Source: Arabidopsis thaliana (taxonomy: Eukaryota; Streptophyta; Magnoliopsida; Brassicales; Brassicaceae). From it: a DNA stretch of 64,000 nucleotides. Each line of letters starts with the position of its first letter. The stretch's first letter is position 1. The translations under genes were made by a program, and so were the position numbers. This document shows, in pieces, positions 47,455 through 58,840 of this stretch. The notes beneath the pieces are model-generated. The model had not been told where the DNA came from. It saw only the letters and a program-made list of their open reading frames with translations, and ran no database searches. The stretch is taken from positions 16,095,443 to 16,159,442 of the forward strand of contig NC_003071.7 in NCBI RefSeq assembly GCF_000001735.4, in the 5' to 3' direction.

Positions 47455-48729
47455 ATGACGACGATGATCTCTAATCTTCCAAGGGTTTTGATAGAGGAGA
47501 TTTTTTTTAGGGTTCCTTTGAAATCTTTGAGAGCAGTGAGATTAACTTGCAAAAGTTGGAACACTCTATCCAAAAGTAGGAGCTTTAGGAAGTTGTACAT
47601 TAGTAAAAGAGCAACAAGAGAAGAGGAGTCCATGATGATCGCTATGATGAATTTCGATCTTTATTCAATGAGGGTCGTAGTTGACGACGACGTTGATCCA
47701 TCTAAAGCGTTTAAAAAAAAAAGGAATAAAAAATCTATAGCGTTTAAACGTCAACCTATTTTCCTTGATGAACAAGTCAAGATATCTCAAGTTTTTCACT
47801 GTGAAGGTTTATTGTTATGCTTCTTAAAAGAAGACGATACAAGGGTTGTCGTTTGGAATCCGTATTGCGGACAAACAAGGTGGATCCAACTCAGATATTC
47901 TCACCGTCCACACAAAGACAGGTTCATTTACGCTCTAGGATACAAGGATAAGGAATCTCGTGGTAGCTTCCAATTATTGAGGTTTGTAGATTATTTCCTA
48001 GGAGCACCCAAAAATCAATATTTTTGGTATGAAATTTACGATTTTAACTCTGATTCATGGACAACTCTTGATGTCACTCCACACTGGTGTATATACTGTT
48101 GTGACCGTGGTGTTTCTCTCAACGGAAACACTTACTGGTGTGCTAAAGAAAGGAAAGCAGAAGACGATATTGTCGATCACATCATATCTTTTGATTTTAC
48201 AAACGAGAGATTTGGGCCGCTTTTGCCTTTGCCGTCTAAGGTTATGGAACATGAATATGAAATTGTAACTTTATCTTATGTTAAAGAAGAGAAGCTTGCA
48301 GCTTTATTTCAGCATTACGAAGCAGATTGGAATGAGTTTGATATATGGATTACGACTAAGATTGATGCTGAAGTGGTGTCGTGGAGCATGTTCTTGAGAA
48401 TGGATACGGGACCTAGGATAGAGGTTCCACATATATGTGAAGGTTTCTTCATTGATGAGGAGAAGAAAGTCGCCATGGGTTTTGAAGAAGACTTCGATCG
48501 CAAAACATTTATCATCATTGGAGAAGCTGGATACGTAAGAAAATTGGATATCAAAGCACATGTAGACAGAAAATGTCGGCCAACTGTGTGTTCTTATGTT
48601 CCAAGTTTGGTCCAAATCAAGAAACCTGCACGAGGCAAAAGGAAAAGACAAAGCAGCTTAGAAAAGCGTCTATTTGATCAAAACATGTTGAGACTTGAAG
48701 CATTTAAAAAGCTAGGCGGCTACTTCTAG
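47455..48729 (+). CDS. F-box protein with FBA-type associated domain
   Basis: Intronless, 424 residues from the ATG at 47455 (MTTMISNLPRVLIEEIFF). The F-box is residues about 5-48 (LPRVLIEEIFFRVPLKSLRA, VRLTCKSWNTLSKSRSF), expected to bind SKP1/ASK in an SCF ubiquitin ligase. The rest follows the plant FBA_1 pattern: CEGLLLCFL, VVWNPYCGQTRWIQ, ALGYKDKESRGSFQLLRF, YEIYDFNSDSWTTLDVTPHW, GVSLNGNTYWCA, IISFDFTNERFGPLLPLP. The C-terminus is basic (KKPARGKRKRQSSLEKR). One of a very large, fast-evolving Arabidopsis family. The target is unknown. Recalled as At2g38590. Confidence 0.92.
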   Translation: MTTMISNLPRVLIEEIFFRVPLKSLRAVRLTCKSWNTLSKSRSFRKLYISKRATREEESMMIAMMNFDLYSMRVVVDDDVDPSKAFKKKRNKKSIAFKRQPIFLDEQVKISQVFHCEGLLLCFLKEDDTRVVVWNPYCGQTRWIQLRYSHRPHKDRFIYALGYKDKESRGSFQLLRFVDYFLGAPKNQYFWYEIYDFNSDSWTTLDVTPHWCIYCCDRGVSLNGNTYWCAKERKAEDDIVDHIISFDFTNERFGPLLPLPSKVMEHEYEIVTLSYVKEEKLAALFQHYEADWNEFDIWITTKIDAEVVSWSMFLRMDTGPRIEVPHICEGFFIDEEKKVAMGFEEDFDRKTFIIIGEAGYVRKLDIKAHVDRKCRPTVCSYVPSLVQIKKPARGKRKRQSSLEKRLFDQNMLRLEAFKKLGGYF

Positions 48730-50464
48730 AAGCAATATGCAGGAGGAGTTAGAAGTGAAAGGGATGACTTGTCTCAATATATAATTTATTATGTTACAAA
48801 ACTTCTATTTATTTTCTCAATTACTTTATTTTGGCATGTACGTCAATAGATTTTTGAACCAGAATCTGCCCCACATGTGATAATTTTCTCCAAATATTTT
48901 CTTAATGGTTTAGTTTTGATAATTATAATATATATATATATATATAAATATATATATACAGGTTTAAACTCCAAATCTATTTCTAAAATATGAAAATCTA
49001 AATTTTATTAATTATGAATCTATAATTCGATATGTCTAATATATATTGTTTGATTTTATTTAAATATTTAACTCGTCTAAAACACCACGATTAGATCTCT
49101 AAGAGTTGGGTTGCCGCCCCTCCAACAACGAACAAATATAAAGCACAAAGCATTTTCTTCAACATTGTCTCACACAATATTTTTTTTGGTAAAGAGATAG
49201 AAGAAGAAAGTGTTGCGAGTGGCATTCAAATCTATGAAAATTCAAAGGGACAGGAGAACATGAAAAAAAATATCTAAAGGAGTGTTAATGAGATGAGCTA
49301 ATTGGTTAGTGTGCTTAATGGGAATGTTTTAGACTTTTAGCTGAATTATTCTTTTTAAGTTTTTAATGATTAAACCAAAGCAACTCTTAACGGAATTGCC
49401 ACTTTAGTATATCGTTGACAACTCTTAGTTTCCATTAGACTACTACGTACGTGTCATCCACTTTTCTGTTGACAAAAACTAATAACAATCCCATTCCTTG
49501 TCAGCATCCAATCCATAAATGTAGTTGGTCGGTCCATTTTTTGTTGGTTTGACACATTTGTGCACAATCCCATTAATTTCTTGATAATTAGCAATAAGGC
49601 AATCCTAGTTAGCTAAGAAACTATACGATTATATTTTTGGTTTGTCTACTATATAACATGTACTGTGGGAGACACTTACACATGTAACTAGTTTAACCAA
49701 ACTAGATGATCGTTCAAAACAGCATCCAGCTTATCTCTCGAGTGAAATCCTAAAACTTGGGTAGAATAGTACCATGGAAATTGCTTTAAGTGGGTTTATA
49801 TCATAAACATAGAAATTTATATTATACGTGAGGAAAAAACTAGTGAGATCATCCACTTAGTGTTGTTATATACTAACTAAAAGATATCATATGCGCCACT
49901 TAGTAAATGCAATGATGTATTATTAGAGATAGTAGAGGATTAACGTGAATGTGTTTGGAATACATATAGTGGCGATAGATGTGTGTTAGTGAATATGTTC
50001 GGTGCTGGTTTTGACCCCATATCATAATTTTTAATGTAATAAATTCTTTTGCTTACTTCATAATTATTAAGTTAATTGGTCGTAAAAATGGTGCTACTTA
50101 GTGGATGAAACCTCATCCAGAATCTTCTACCGAACCAAAACTCTTTAAATACTAATCTATAACACGGCTACATTACTATTAAGCTGATCCGATCCACCAC
50201 CACATCATAGGTATTATTACTCTGATCTTCCCTTTTCAAGCATTACTACTTTCTCCTCTTAGTTTTCTTGTTTCACCAACCAAGCTCTCTTTCTTGATCT
50301 CTATCTTTATGTCAACTCTATGCTCTCTTGTATTGTGTTCTTTTCCTTTTCAACAAATTTTGTTCACTAGTCACTAGTATTTCCTAACACTTTGTACTCA
50401 TGATGATCTCTACCTATCTTTGCATAAAACCCTCACGGGTACTTAGGAAGAATATTCAAGAGCA
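48730..50464. other. Intergenic between F-box and phosphatase genes
   Basis: AT-rich, with a TA run at about 48930-48956. No frame with coding character. The last 250 bp are CT-rich and contain the probable 5'UTR of the phosphatase gene. Confidence 0.55.
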
Positions 50465-51415
50465 ATGGAAAAGTGTAGTAGAGAGACGTTGCTTTTCATT
50501 TTTATAACAATATCATCAGTGGCAACCAGTACAAGTACATGGATGCCGATGGATGGAAATTATGGTGCTAGCTATTGCTTAAGCTGGAGACTAGCAGTAG
50601 AGACCAACAATGTACGTGCGTGGCGCATTGTTCCTCTGCAGTGTCTGCGTTACGTTGAGGTATATATGCTTGCTGGTCAGTATGACAGAGACGTCCAGTT
50701 GACTGTGGACCAAATCAAAGTTTATCTCAATGAGATTATCCTTCCTGGTGATGGCATGGACGCATGGATCTTGGATGTTGATGATACTTGCTTCTCAAAC
50801 GTCTTTTACTATCGGCTTAAGAGATATGGGTACGTATACACACTTGTTTCTTTTTACTAAAACTAGTTTTAAGATGTTGTGATTCTTGGATACCAAAAGT
50901 TAGAAAATTGTGGCTAATGATGAGTTAACATGTAGATGTGACCCTTATGATCCAACTGGATTTAGAACATGGGCGATGAAAGGAGAGTCTCCAGCAATAC
51001 AACCTGTTCTTGAATTGTTCTATAAACTGATAGAAACAGGCTTCAAAGTTTTCCTAGTAACCGGAAGAGACGAAGAGACCCTTCGCCAGGCAACACTAGA
51101 GAATTTGCATAACCAAGGATTCACTGGTTATGAAAGGCTGATTATGAGGTAAAAGGACGAAGCATACTTACTTTGAAGCTTTTTTTTACCAAGACAAAGT
51201 CACAGTCAGTGAGGACAATATTACTACGTACTTGCAGGACAGCGGATAACAAAAGACAAAGCGCAACAACATACAAAACAAGAATCAGAAAGGAGATGAT
51301 GGAAGAAGGTTACAGGATATGGGGAAATGTAGGCGACCAATGGAGTGACTTACAAGGAGAATATTCAGGGGATCGTACCTTCAAGATTCCTAATCCTATG
51401 TACTTCGTTCCCTAA
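50465..51415 (+). CDS. HAD acid phosphatase, VSP-like
   Basis: Class B/HAD acid phosphatase family, including vegetative storage proteins. Exons 50465-50829, 50936-51148 and 51238-51415, exactly 252 codons (251 residues). Signal peptide about 1-25 (LLFIFITISSVATST). HAD motif I is WILDVDDTCFSN with both acidic residues (Asp104 nucleophile, Asp106 acid/base), so unlike VSP1/VSP2, where the nucleophile is replaced, catalysis is possible. Motif II Thr is in FLVTGRDEETL. A Lys for motif III is less clear, in YKTRIRKEMMEEGYRIWGN. Motif IV is VGDQWSDLQGE. The protein ends in the family-typical RTFKIPNPMYFVP. Likely secreted or vacuolar. Recalled as At2g38600. Confidence 0.93.
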
Positions 51416-52109
51416 TCAAAAAATTTACTATAACCATTCCTATCAATTATATGTACAACATACACAAAGGGTATGTCTCAACTTAAGCTATGTGTTAAGA
51501 TGTGAGTTTCTCCTAGTCCCATCCAAAACCAACAAGCCCTTACCACCCAAATTCAAGAGACCAGCCCATAAATTCCCAAAATGTACAAAAGTGACTATCA
51601 CTATAAGGAATCTCAAATCAAAGGAATAAGTTCAATGGTATATCTATAGGGCTAGGCAAAAAAATATATGAAAGAAACAAATAAACCAAATCAAACGATA
51701 AGAATCAATCCAATAAATGTGTTTTTTGTTTATGTTTATACAATAAGAATTTTCAGTCCACGCCCTCCCAAGCCACCACATCTTTTTCTCCCTATATATA
51801 TTATATATCTCATACTCTTTTTTTTTTTTTTTGCATGAATCTTTTTTAAATAATCTGTAATGAATTTTTGATGAGGAAAAAGAAAAACAAAAGTTTAAAA
51901 TAAAGAAGAAGAAAAACGAAAGCCACAGGGTCGCTCACCCGAGAGAGACCAGGGCAGGCCTTGACCAGACCACCACCATTGCAGCCACTACTGGAGAAAC
52001 CAGATATACACATGTGCGTCTGTGTAATGCATGCAGACATGTACTTTTGGTTGAAGTAACCATTATAAGGCTTGAAGGAGCGTTTTGGGCGAGACGTACA
52101 AAACGCTAC
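51416..52109. other. Convergent 3' region
   Basis: 3' ends of the phosphatase (+) and KH (-) genes meet here. A T-run at 51819-51832 and A-rich tracts are present. No further gene is seen. Confidence 0.55.
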
Positions 52110-54196
52110 TTAGCATCCTGTTTTCGGGCGTTTACCACTTGAATTGAAAGGCGAAACGCTTCCACCTCCGCTTGGCCCCGGACTCTCTTCCCTCAGGTTG
52201 TTCGAGTTTAGCAATGCCAGTTCCCTCAGCTGCTGTCTCTTTATGAAATCTTGCGACTCGTCCTTCATTATTACAAACAACCAAGAAAATGTTATGGTAC
52301 TAACCAAGAATATATCAAAGACATAAAAATGAAGTGTTTGAAAAAAAGATGGCTTTTTTGGCGTTTCCGATTACACCAATTGCTACTTTGACTGGTGAAG
52401 TGGTCACACATGTCTGCATAATTGAACACTAGCCACAAATTCCAAAAATGGTACTGAAATCTGAACGCTAAGACAAAGAATAGAGGCCCTACAGGTAATA
52501 ACTATAGAGTCTCAATGGGGCAAAACAGCTAGGGAAGAACCTAAAATAAAAACGTGTCCTTTCGATTTAATACCCTCCAAGGAAGACTATACTATTCTCT
52601 TAATGCCTTGTACTGATACCAAAACATATCACAGAATAAATAATTGAGAGTAGTGGAGGAGGAAAATGTACCACAGGCTTTAGTAACTCTTCTATAATTT
52701 CTTGAGCTTGTCGCAGACGTATCTCCACAATACTAGCTGGAAGATCTGCCTCTATTAAGATGTGAAGCTGCTCATTCAAGTGTTCATAGCCAGGTCTTCC
52801 CCTTAATTTATCTTCCTACATTGTATCATCCAAAAACACAATCATACGATATGTTATTCAATACTCTTTTAATTACCAGAACATCATTTCAGAGCCAACC
52901 AGTAGGTTAAACTGTGAAAGTGTTTGACACAGTCTCAAATGGTTCATTCATGGCTCTCACCTTTTCGGGATCCTTGATTGACCCTTTCCCTCTGATGAAT
53001 ACTCGGCAACCGGTGGTAGCTTCAACGCGTTTTAACGAGTTGCCTCTAGGGCCGAGAAGTCGTCCAACAAAATTGAACTGATAAAACAGAGGAAATAAGA
53101 ATGGAAAGTTGAGAAATATTATCATCAAATATGGAGCAAATGATGAGCAAACACATCAAGATGACTAGAAGTACTCACATTAGGATAGTTATCTACAGGA
53201 ATCTCCAGACGCAATATCCTTTTGACGGTGTATGAACTGGGGCTTCCAGGTGCACCTTGCCAATCCATTGTCATTCCAGGTGTTCCACTAAGTCTCTGCA
53301 AGAAACTGAGTGTTTTAGCTCATCTCATCATGCTTAGCAGAAGCACAGGTAATATCAATCAGCATTGCGAAAGACAGAAGCTAAACTAAATGATTGTAGT
53401 AATCTAGCATAAAAACTAAGACGGTGTGAATGAAGGTGAAACTGAATATAAGAGGATGGTTGAGTTAAGAAACAGTAGATGATGATGATGATGATACCTC
53501 CTGAGAGAGGCCGTTCCAGCCTCCTAACCCGGTATTAGAGACATTAGACATAAGATTAGAAGAAGCCATAGGGCTGGGACTTCTGTGTCGAAGTCTATCA
53601 AAATCACCAAATCCTTGGTTAGACATCATTCCAGAGACCCTGAACATCTCTGCACATCAACAAAGATTCATATTATGCAATTGACACTAAGGGTAGTACT
53701 AACGTAGGTAATGCTGGATTCAATGAGACAAATTGAAGAAATCAAATCAATGAACTTGATCTCACTCTCATGGACTAATTGAATTAACTAAAACTGAACA
53801 TTTTGTAAGAAAATTGGCTGACAAAAAGAAAGAAACTTTTAAGGACTTTAAGTCATCCCAATCTAGTGAAAACAGAAAGGGTATATACAGTTGAAAAATT
53901 AAGATCCGAATCAGAATGAAAAGGAGGAACCTTGATTCAATAGACGGCTACATATGGGTAGGACCTGCATAAAAGGAGTAAGCTTTTGATGTTCAGCGAG
54001 AAGCTCCGTCAAGTACTGAGAGCTGTTCAAGCAAGAAACAGAACACAGATCGGTTTTCACATAAAACCAAAATAAAAAGAGTGTCTCGAAATCAGAGTTT
54101 AGGAACAAACCTGTCGATCTCAGGAGTGCTTCTAATCTGAGGAGAAGCAGCTCGAGCAGGAGAGAAGTAAGATGAGTTATTGTATAAACCAGACAT
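52110..54196 (-). CDS. KH/STAR-domain RNA-binding protein (Quaking-like)
   Basis: Seven minus-strand exons: 54196-54111, 54022-53931, 53649-53498, 53295-53179, 53077-52961, 52815-52672, 52262-52110, exactly 287 codons (286 residues). The N-terminus [20 protein letters not shown] and the STAR dimerisation segment ([28 protein letters not shown]) precede a single maxi-KH domain, residues about 137-220. That domain contains [20 protein letters not shown], the GPRG loop (158-161) and [19 protein letters not shown]2-like helix: [20 protein letters not shown]. The C-terminus ends in a basic GKRPKTGC. The plant STAR family (SPIN1-like) acts in flowering and RNA metabolism. The start is the first ATG of exon 1. 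A (GAT)n run in intron 3 lies 1-20 nt past its donor. Recalled as At2g38610. Confidence 0.95.
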
Positions 54197-54934
54197 GGGT
54201 TATTTTGTGTGCCTTTCTTCTTCTTCTTCTTCTCTGTACAAAACCAAGATTGTTGGGAAAAGGGTTTTGATGGAAATCGCAGAACCAAAAAAAAGTAGAA
54301 AGAGAAAGAGAAAGACCAACGCCAGCAGCAGACACCAAATGTGAATTCTGCAGAAGACGCCAGACTTTTTTTTTCTTTTTTTCTTCTGTCTGAAAAATCT
54401 CTTTTTTTTTTTGTTTCTTTGATTAAAAGTTATTTTTATTTTCCATAAAGGAGATTTTTAATTAAACTCAGGCAGAAAAAATCAGCTAAAAAGTTTAAAG
54501 TGACAGAGTGGATCTCTCTGTTACAAAGGTTGAAAAATTTAGTGATTATTTTTTGGTGATAATTCAACCGTCACCGTTTGATTGATTCTGTATTATAATT
54601 AAATAAATAAGGAAATAAGAAAATGGAGAGAAACTTTGGTGTGTGTGCGTGACTACGTAGACCGTATCTTTTAACGCCGCTAAAACTTTACACGTGTCAA
54701 CCATGCAATCGCTCATTTGAGCTGTCTTTTTGGCCTGGACATTTTTTAATTATTAATTATTAACAATAAATGTGTTTCTGCAATTTTTTGTTAGGTGGTG
54801 ATGATTTTGAGTGCTCTTATTATGCTCATGGTCTTCCAAGTCCCCCAAATGTAACGCACACAATTAAACCATTTTACGTGTACAGAATTTTATAAGACAA
54901 AGCAATTTATGAATATTTTGGAAGAGAAAAAATA
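54197..54934. other. 5' flank of KH gene
   Basis: CT/GA-rich leader region (TTC repeats near 54206-54230, T-runs at 54367-54410) then AT-rich DNA. No gene visible. Confidence 0.5.
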
Positions 54935-54943
54935 TTAATAAAA
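54935..54943. repeat. MULE target-site duplication, left
   Basis: TTAATAAAA, identical to the copy at 55863-55871. Confidence 0.9.
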
Positions 54944-55086
54944 AGGAATTTAATGAAAAAAACTCTCAACTTTGTCCTGATCCATTTTTAAACCCTAAAC
55001 TATGTTTTTAGTAAAACAAATCCTAAACTAAAACCTGTTAATAAACTTAACTTCACAGTAATTAAATATTAATGAGATATTAATTT
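54944..55086 (+). repeat. MULE terminal inverted repeat, left
   Basis: Begins aggaatttaatgaaaaaaac and ends gatattaattt. It matches the reverse complement of 55720-55862 without gaps. Confidence 0.92.
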
Positions 55087-55382
55087 TTTAAAAAGAAAAC
55101 AATGAGACATTTGTATTTAGCGCAAAAACCACGTGATGTTCTTTAAAACTGTTTTGAATTTATTACAAAAAAACATTCTAAATAATTTTGAATTGCTTAA
55201 TTAGTTTGGATTTTAAAAGCTGAAAGAAAGACACAATAACTTAAAATAATCCAAAGAGTCATGCTTAAATAAATCCAACCAACATAACTATCGAAGCTGT
55301 TGCAACACAACAATATTTGTCACAAAAAAAAAACAATCGTTTCAGATGGACAAGATATTCTAAAGTAAAGACTTGTCAAGCA

Positions 55383-55711
55383 TTAACTTTGAAGAGAAGA
55401 TTGTATTGGCTGAGTGATAGGGTTCTCTTCATCCATTGTTTTCTGTTTTTTCCTTGGTCGTCCTTGAGGTTTCTTGGGTGGTTTTGGCATTGCTTTACAC
55501 TTGCATGAACGTTTGTTGTGTCCGACTTGTTGACAATTGCTGCAAGTCTAAATATGCAAAGATTAAATTTAATAATTTGAAAATGAAGATCTTGTGAAAC
55601 ATAATTCATTGTTCTCTATTTTACCATTTAAACTTTTTCACGTGTATAAAGAACTTTTTGAGGTGGACGATCTTCAGTTGGATCACGGATTCTGTCATTG
55701 TTCTTTGGTCG
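55383..55711 (-). pseudogene. MULE transposase C-terminal relic with C2HC zinc knuckle
   Basis: Minus-strand frame 55547-55383 reads TCSNCQQVGHNKRSCK, a CCHC knuckle (C-x2-C-x4-H-x4-C), then PKKPQGRPRKKQKTMDEENP and a stop. Upstream, from 55711, the frame RPKNNDRIRDPTEDRPPQKV matches the RP-x-K-x-x-DRIR-x-P-x-E stretch that precedes the knuckle in MuDR-type transposases. A TAA (55630-55628) and a likely intron (about 55624-55548) separate the two parts. No DDE residues or start codon remain. The order and orientation fit the 3' end of a mudrA-like gene. Confidence 0.8.
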
Positions 55712-55719
55712 ATTTTTGG

Positions 55720-55862
55720 AAATTAATATCCCATTAATATTTAATTACTATGGGGTTAAGTTTATTAACAGGTTTTAGTTCAGAGTTTGTTTTACTAAAA
55801 ACATAGTTCAGAATTTAAAAATAGATCTGACCAAAGCTGACGGTTTTTTTCATTAAATTCCC
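55720..55862 (-). repeat. MULE terminal inverted repeat, right
   Basis: Reverse-complement partner of 54944-55086. The outer end reads ttttttcattaaattccc. Confidence 0.92.
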
Positions 55863-55871
55863 TTAATAAAA
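55863..55871. repeat. MULE target-site duplication, right
   Basis: TTAATAAAA, identical to 54935-54943. Confidence 0.9.
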
Positions 55872-57108
55872 TGGTTGCAAATAAGTTTATTGACCCTAGT
55901 AAATCAGTAACGGTTTTTCATAATCAACTTTAAAGTCTTTAAGCCATTTTCTTTCGTTTAGTCAATGCCCTATCATTGAATATTATCTTTGTTTTCTTTT
56001 TCATTATTGTAATTTTCTTTTATGTATAGTAGTCCAATAATTTTTTAATATTCAGCCATTGTTTAGTTTCCACATGAAACACACAATTTGTTTATAATCT
56101 TGTTTTTCTTTCCCCTTTACATAGAACTTCTTATGATGATTTTTATGAGTTTGTGAAATTGCATACCTTGCACATTCGTAGACCTAGTCAGAATTTTTGT
56201 TGTTGTTGTAGTATCTTTATTGTAAAAAGAAATGGTTTTCTTAATGTAACTATCGATCAAAACTGATGCAATTACCATACATGAAATTGGAATGAGTGTA
56301 AGAAGAATATAAAGTTGAAATAAATCAAAAATGTGAAACTGAATCAATATCATATGAAGTTGAATCATGTATACTAGAAGCCTAGAACACAAGAAACAAC
56401 CCACCATTAATGAATAATGAGTAAGAGTTCACAGTCCCAAAATAATTGAAGTTACAAATTCGAACACAAAAAATCAAACCTAAACATTTTTCCAATTGGT
56501 TGAGTAAGTGAAAAAAAACTACGTAGTAAGAAATTCTTTTTTTGAGTTTGTGCCAAACATTGAACATTAACGTATAAGGAGAAAACTAATGGGATACAAG
56601 CTAAAACAGTTATAGTCTTATTAATTAGTATGTTAAATACTAGATTAAAGTTAAAATGAAGTTGGAAAAGCTCGAAGTTTCAACCAATTAATGCGAAATG
56701 ATCGACTCTTCAAGTAATATTAATAGTTTAGCAAAATAAATGACTGAAAAATCTTTATTATGGGTTGTGGCTGCAAGCATGAGCTTAGCTTTTTGTACTC
56801 AGGGCCGGCTTTACATCAAAGATCATGCATAGATTCATTCAACTAAACATTCACCATGGATAATGAATTGAAATCTATAAACATAATCAAGCAAATATCT
56901 TATACTATACTTATCTGTTTAAAATGACTTTGAGTCTTTGACTAATAAAATATTATTGGTACGTGTGAAGCGTGCGAGGGATTCAAATGTTAAACGTTAT
57001 AGCAAAGAGGCGCCTTTATTTACCAGATCTAAAATCGAAAAGGGGCTTTAGGGTTTATAAGACCCAAACAAAAAACATTCATCAGTCTCAATTCAAAATC
57101 CTCCATCA
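55872..57108. other. CDKB1;2 upstream region
   Basis: AT-rich, with no gene that I can support. The last 150 bp contain a GC-richer patch (aaagaggcgcctttatttacc) and the probable 5'UTR. The minus-strand frame at 56117-56407 looks like chance. Confidence 0.5.
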
Positions 57109-58424
57109 ATGGAGAAATACGAGAAGCTCGAAAAGGTCGGTGAAGGAACCTATGGAAAAGTCTACAAAGCAATGGAGAAAACCACCGGAAAACTCGTCGC
57201 TCTGAAGAAAACTAGGCTCGAAATGGACGAAGAAGGTATACCACCAACGGCTCTCCGTGAGATCTCTCTTCTCCAAATGCTTTCTCAATCAATCTACATC
57301 GTTCGTCTCCTCTGCGTCGAACATGTTATTCAATCGAAAGATTCGACTGTTTCTCACTCTCCCAAATCCAATCTCTATCTCGTTTTTGAGTATCTCGACA
57401 CTGATCTCAAGAAATTTATAGATTCTCATAGAAAGGGCTCGAATCCTAGACCGCTTGAGGCTTCTCTTGTGCAGAGGTTTATGTTTCAGCTTTTTAAAGG
57501 TGTGGCTCATTGTCATAGCCATGGTGTGCTTCACCGTGATCTTAAACCGCAGAATCTTCTATTGGATAAGGATAAAGGGATTCTTAAGATTGCTGATTTG
57601 GGTCTTAGTCGTGCTTTTACTGTGCCTCTTAAGGCTTATACACATGAGATTGTTACTCTTTGGTATAGAGCTCCTGAAGTTTTGCTTGGTTCTACTCATT
57701 ACTCTACTGCTGTTGATATTTGGTCTGTTGGATGCATCTTTGGTTAGTAATCAGCTACTATGTCTCTTTTAATGGTCTTTTGTTCTACTGTTTGGATTAC
57801 TGATGTTTCCCCATTTTTTTGTAGCCGAGATGATTAGGAGGCAAGCTCTTTTCCCTGGTGATTCTGAGTTTCAGCAACTACTTCATATTTTCAGGTATTT
57901 GCTTCTTGTTTTTGATGCCAATGTGTATGTATACAGGAACCAGTTTAGGACTTTAGCCCATTAGGTTCAGTACTCGTGAACTCATTTGGATTATGGGGAC
58001 TGTCTAGTATCAATATATCTGAAGTATGGTTTTGTTTTGGGTTCTGGAGATTGTTAGGAACACCAACTGAGCAGCAATGGCCGGGTGTAATGGCATTGCG
58101 TGACTGGCATGTCTATCCAAAGTGGGAGCCGCAAGACTTATCACGTGCTGTTCCATCTCTATCTCCTGAAGGAATTGATCTTCTCACGGTAATGCTCTTT
58201 TCTAAAATATGACCATTGTTGGAGAAGTGGCCTAAGATTCTCTTGCATACTTGATCTCTTTAGTAGATTCTTTCTGTTGGGGTTCGTTCCTAGTTGATGA
58301 TAATTTGTTTTGAACCTTTGAACAATTGCAGCAAATGTTGAAGTACAATCCAGCAGAAAGAATTTCAGCAAAAGCAGCTCTCGATCATCCCTACTTTGAC
58401 AGCCTTGACAAATCTCAGTTCTGA
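57109..58424 (+). CDS. CDKB1;2: B1-type cyclin-dependent kinase CDKB1;2
   Basis: Plant-specific mitotic CDK acting at G2/M and in stomatal divisions (known biology). Exons 57109-57742, 57825-57894, 58050-58188, 58332-58424, exactly 312 codons (311 residues). Gly-loop GEGTYG (11-16) with the regulatory Thr14/Tyr15; Lys33 (LVALKK); cyclin-binding helix PPTALRE (45-51), the CDKB signature in place of [15 protein letters not shown] (142-149). There is DLG (163-165) instead of DFG, usual for this subfamily; activation-loop Thr in [15 protein letters not shown]. The tail [20 protein letters not shown] completes the kinase fold. The intron after exon 1 splits the codon in CIF|AEM. Recalled as At2g38620. 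Confidence 0.97.
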
Positions 58425-58840
58425 CCTCTGCCAAATTACTGATCAGGCTTCTCTTTGGAGTTCTGAAGCTGATGGCTCAAGTTTATTGTCTTGGTGTCTT
58501 ATGCTGTGTGCTTTAGAAAGATTTGTACTTAAACTAAACAATCTGAAAACCTTGTTTGTTCAGCGAGAGTGAGAGAATCTTCTTTAAGTGGCCAATTTTA
58601 TTTGTTCATGTAAACAAGTCTATCAAAGCAAAAATGGTTAACCCTATTAAGCAGACAAATCATTAGTGTACATAAATGAGAGACGAATTTGAAATATTTG
58701 CTGTTTCATTACAACGACAATTGCTACTCAAACACACAAGTAAATTACATATCTCATGATATTACACAATTGAGAAACAGAACAAGATACAGAGATCTCT
58801 TGTATTAATGTAAAAAAAACAAAACAAATGATGAGTAGCT

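Larger units (their letters stand above)
54944..55862. mobile_element. Degenerate Mutator-like element (MULE) with long TIRs
   Basis: 919-bp element bounded by 143-bp terminal inverted repeats (54944-55086 and 55720-55862). It is flanked by the 9-bp target-site duplication TTAATAAAA (54935-54943 and 55863-55871). A 9-bp duplication with long TIRs is the hallmark of Mutator-superfamily transposons. Gapless hand alignment of the TIRs gives about 18 mismatches, mostly C/T or A/G transitions (about 87% identity). The interior keeps a decayed C-terminal transposase segment on the minus strand. The catalytic DDE core is gone, so this is an internally deleted, non-autonomous copy. It lies in the gap between the KH gene and CDKB1;2. 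Confidence 0.93.

Noticed and set aside
48304..48651. 115-codon minus-strand frame in the F-box gene
   Set aside because: Antisense shadow of an intact F-box/FBA reading frame.
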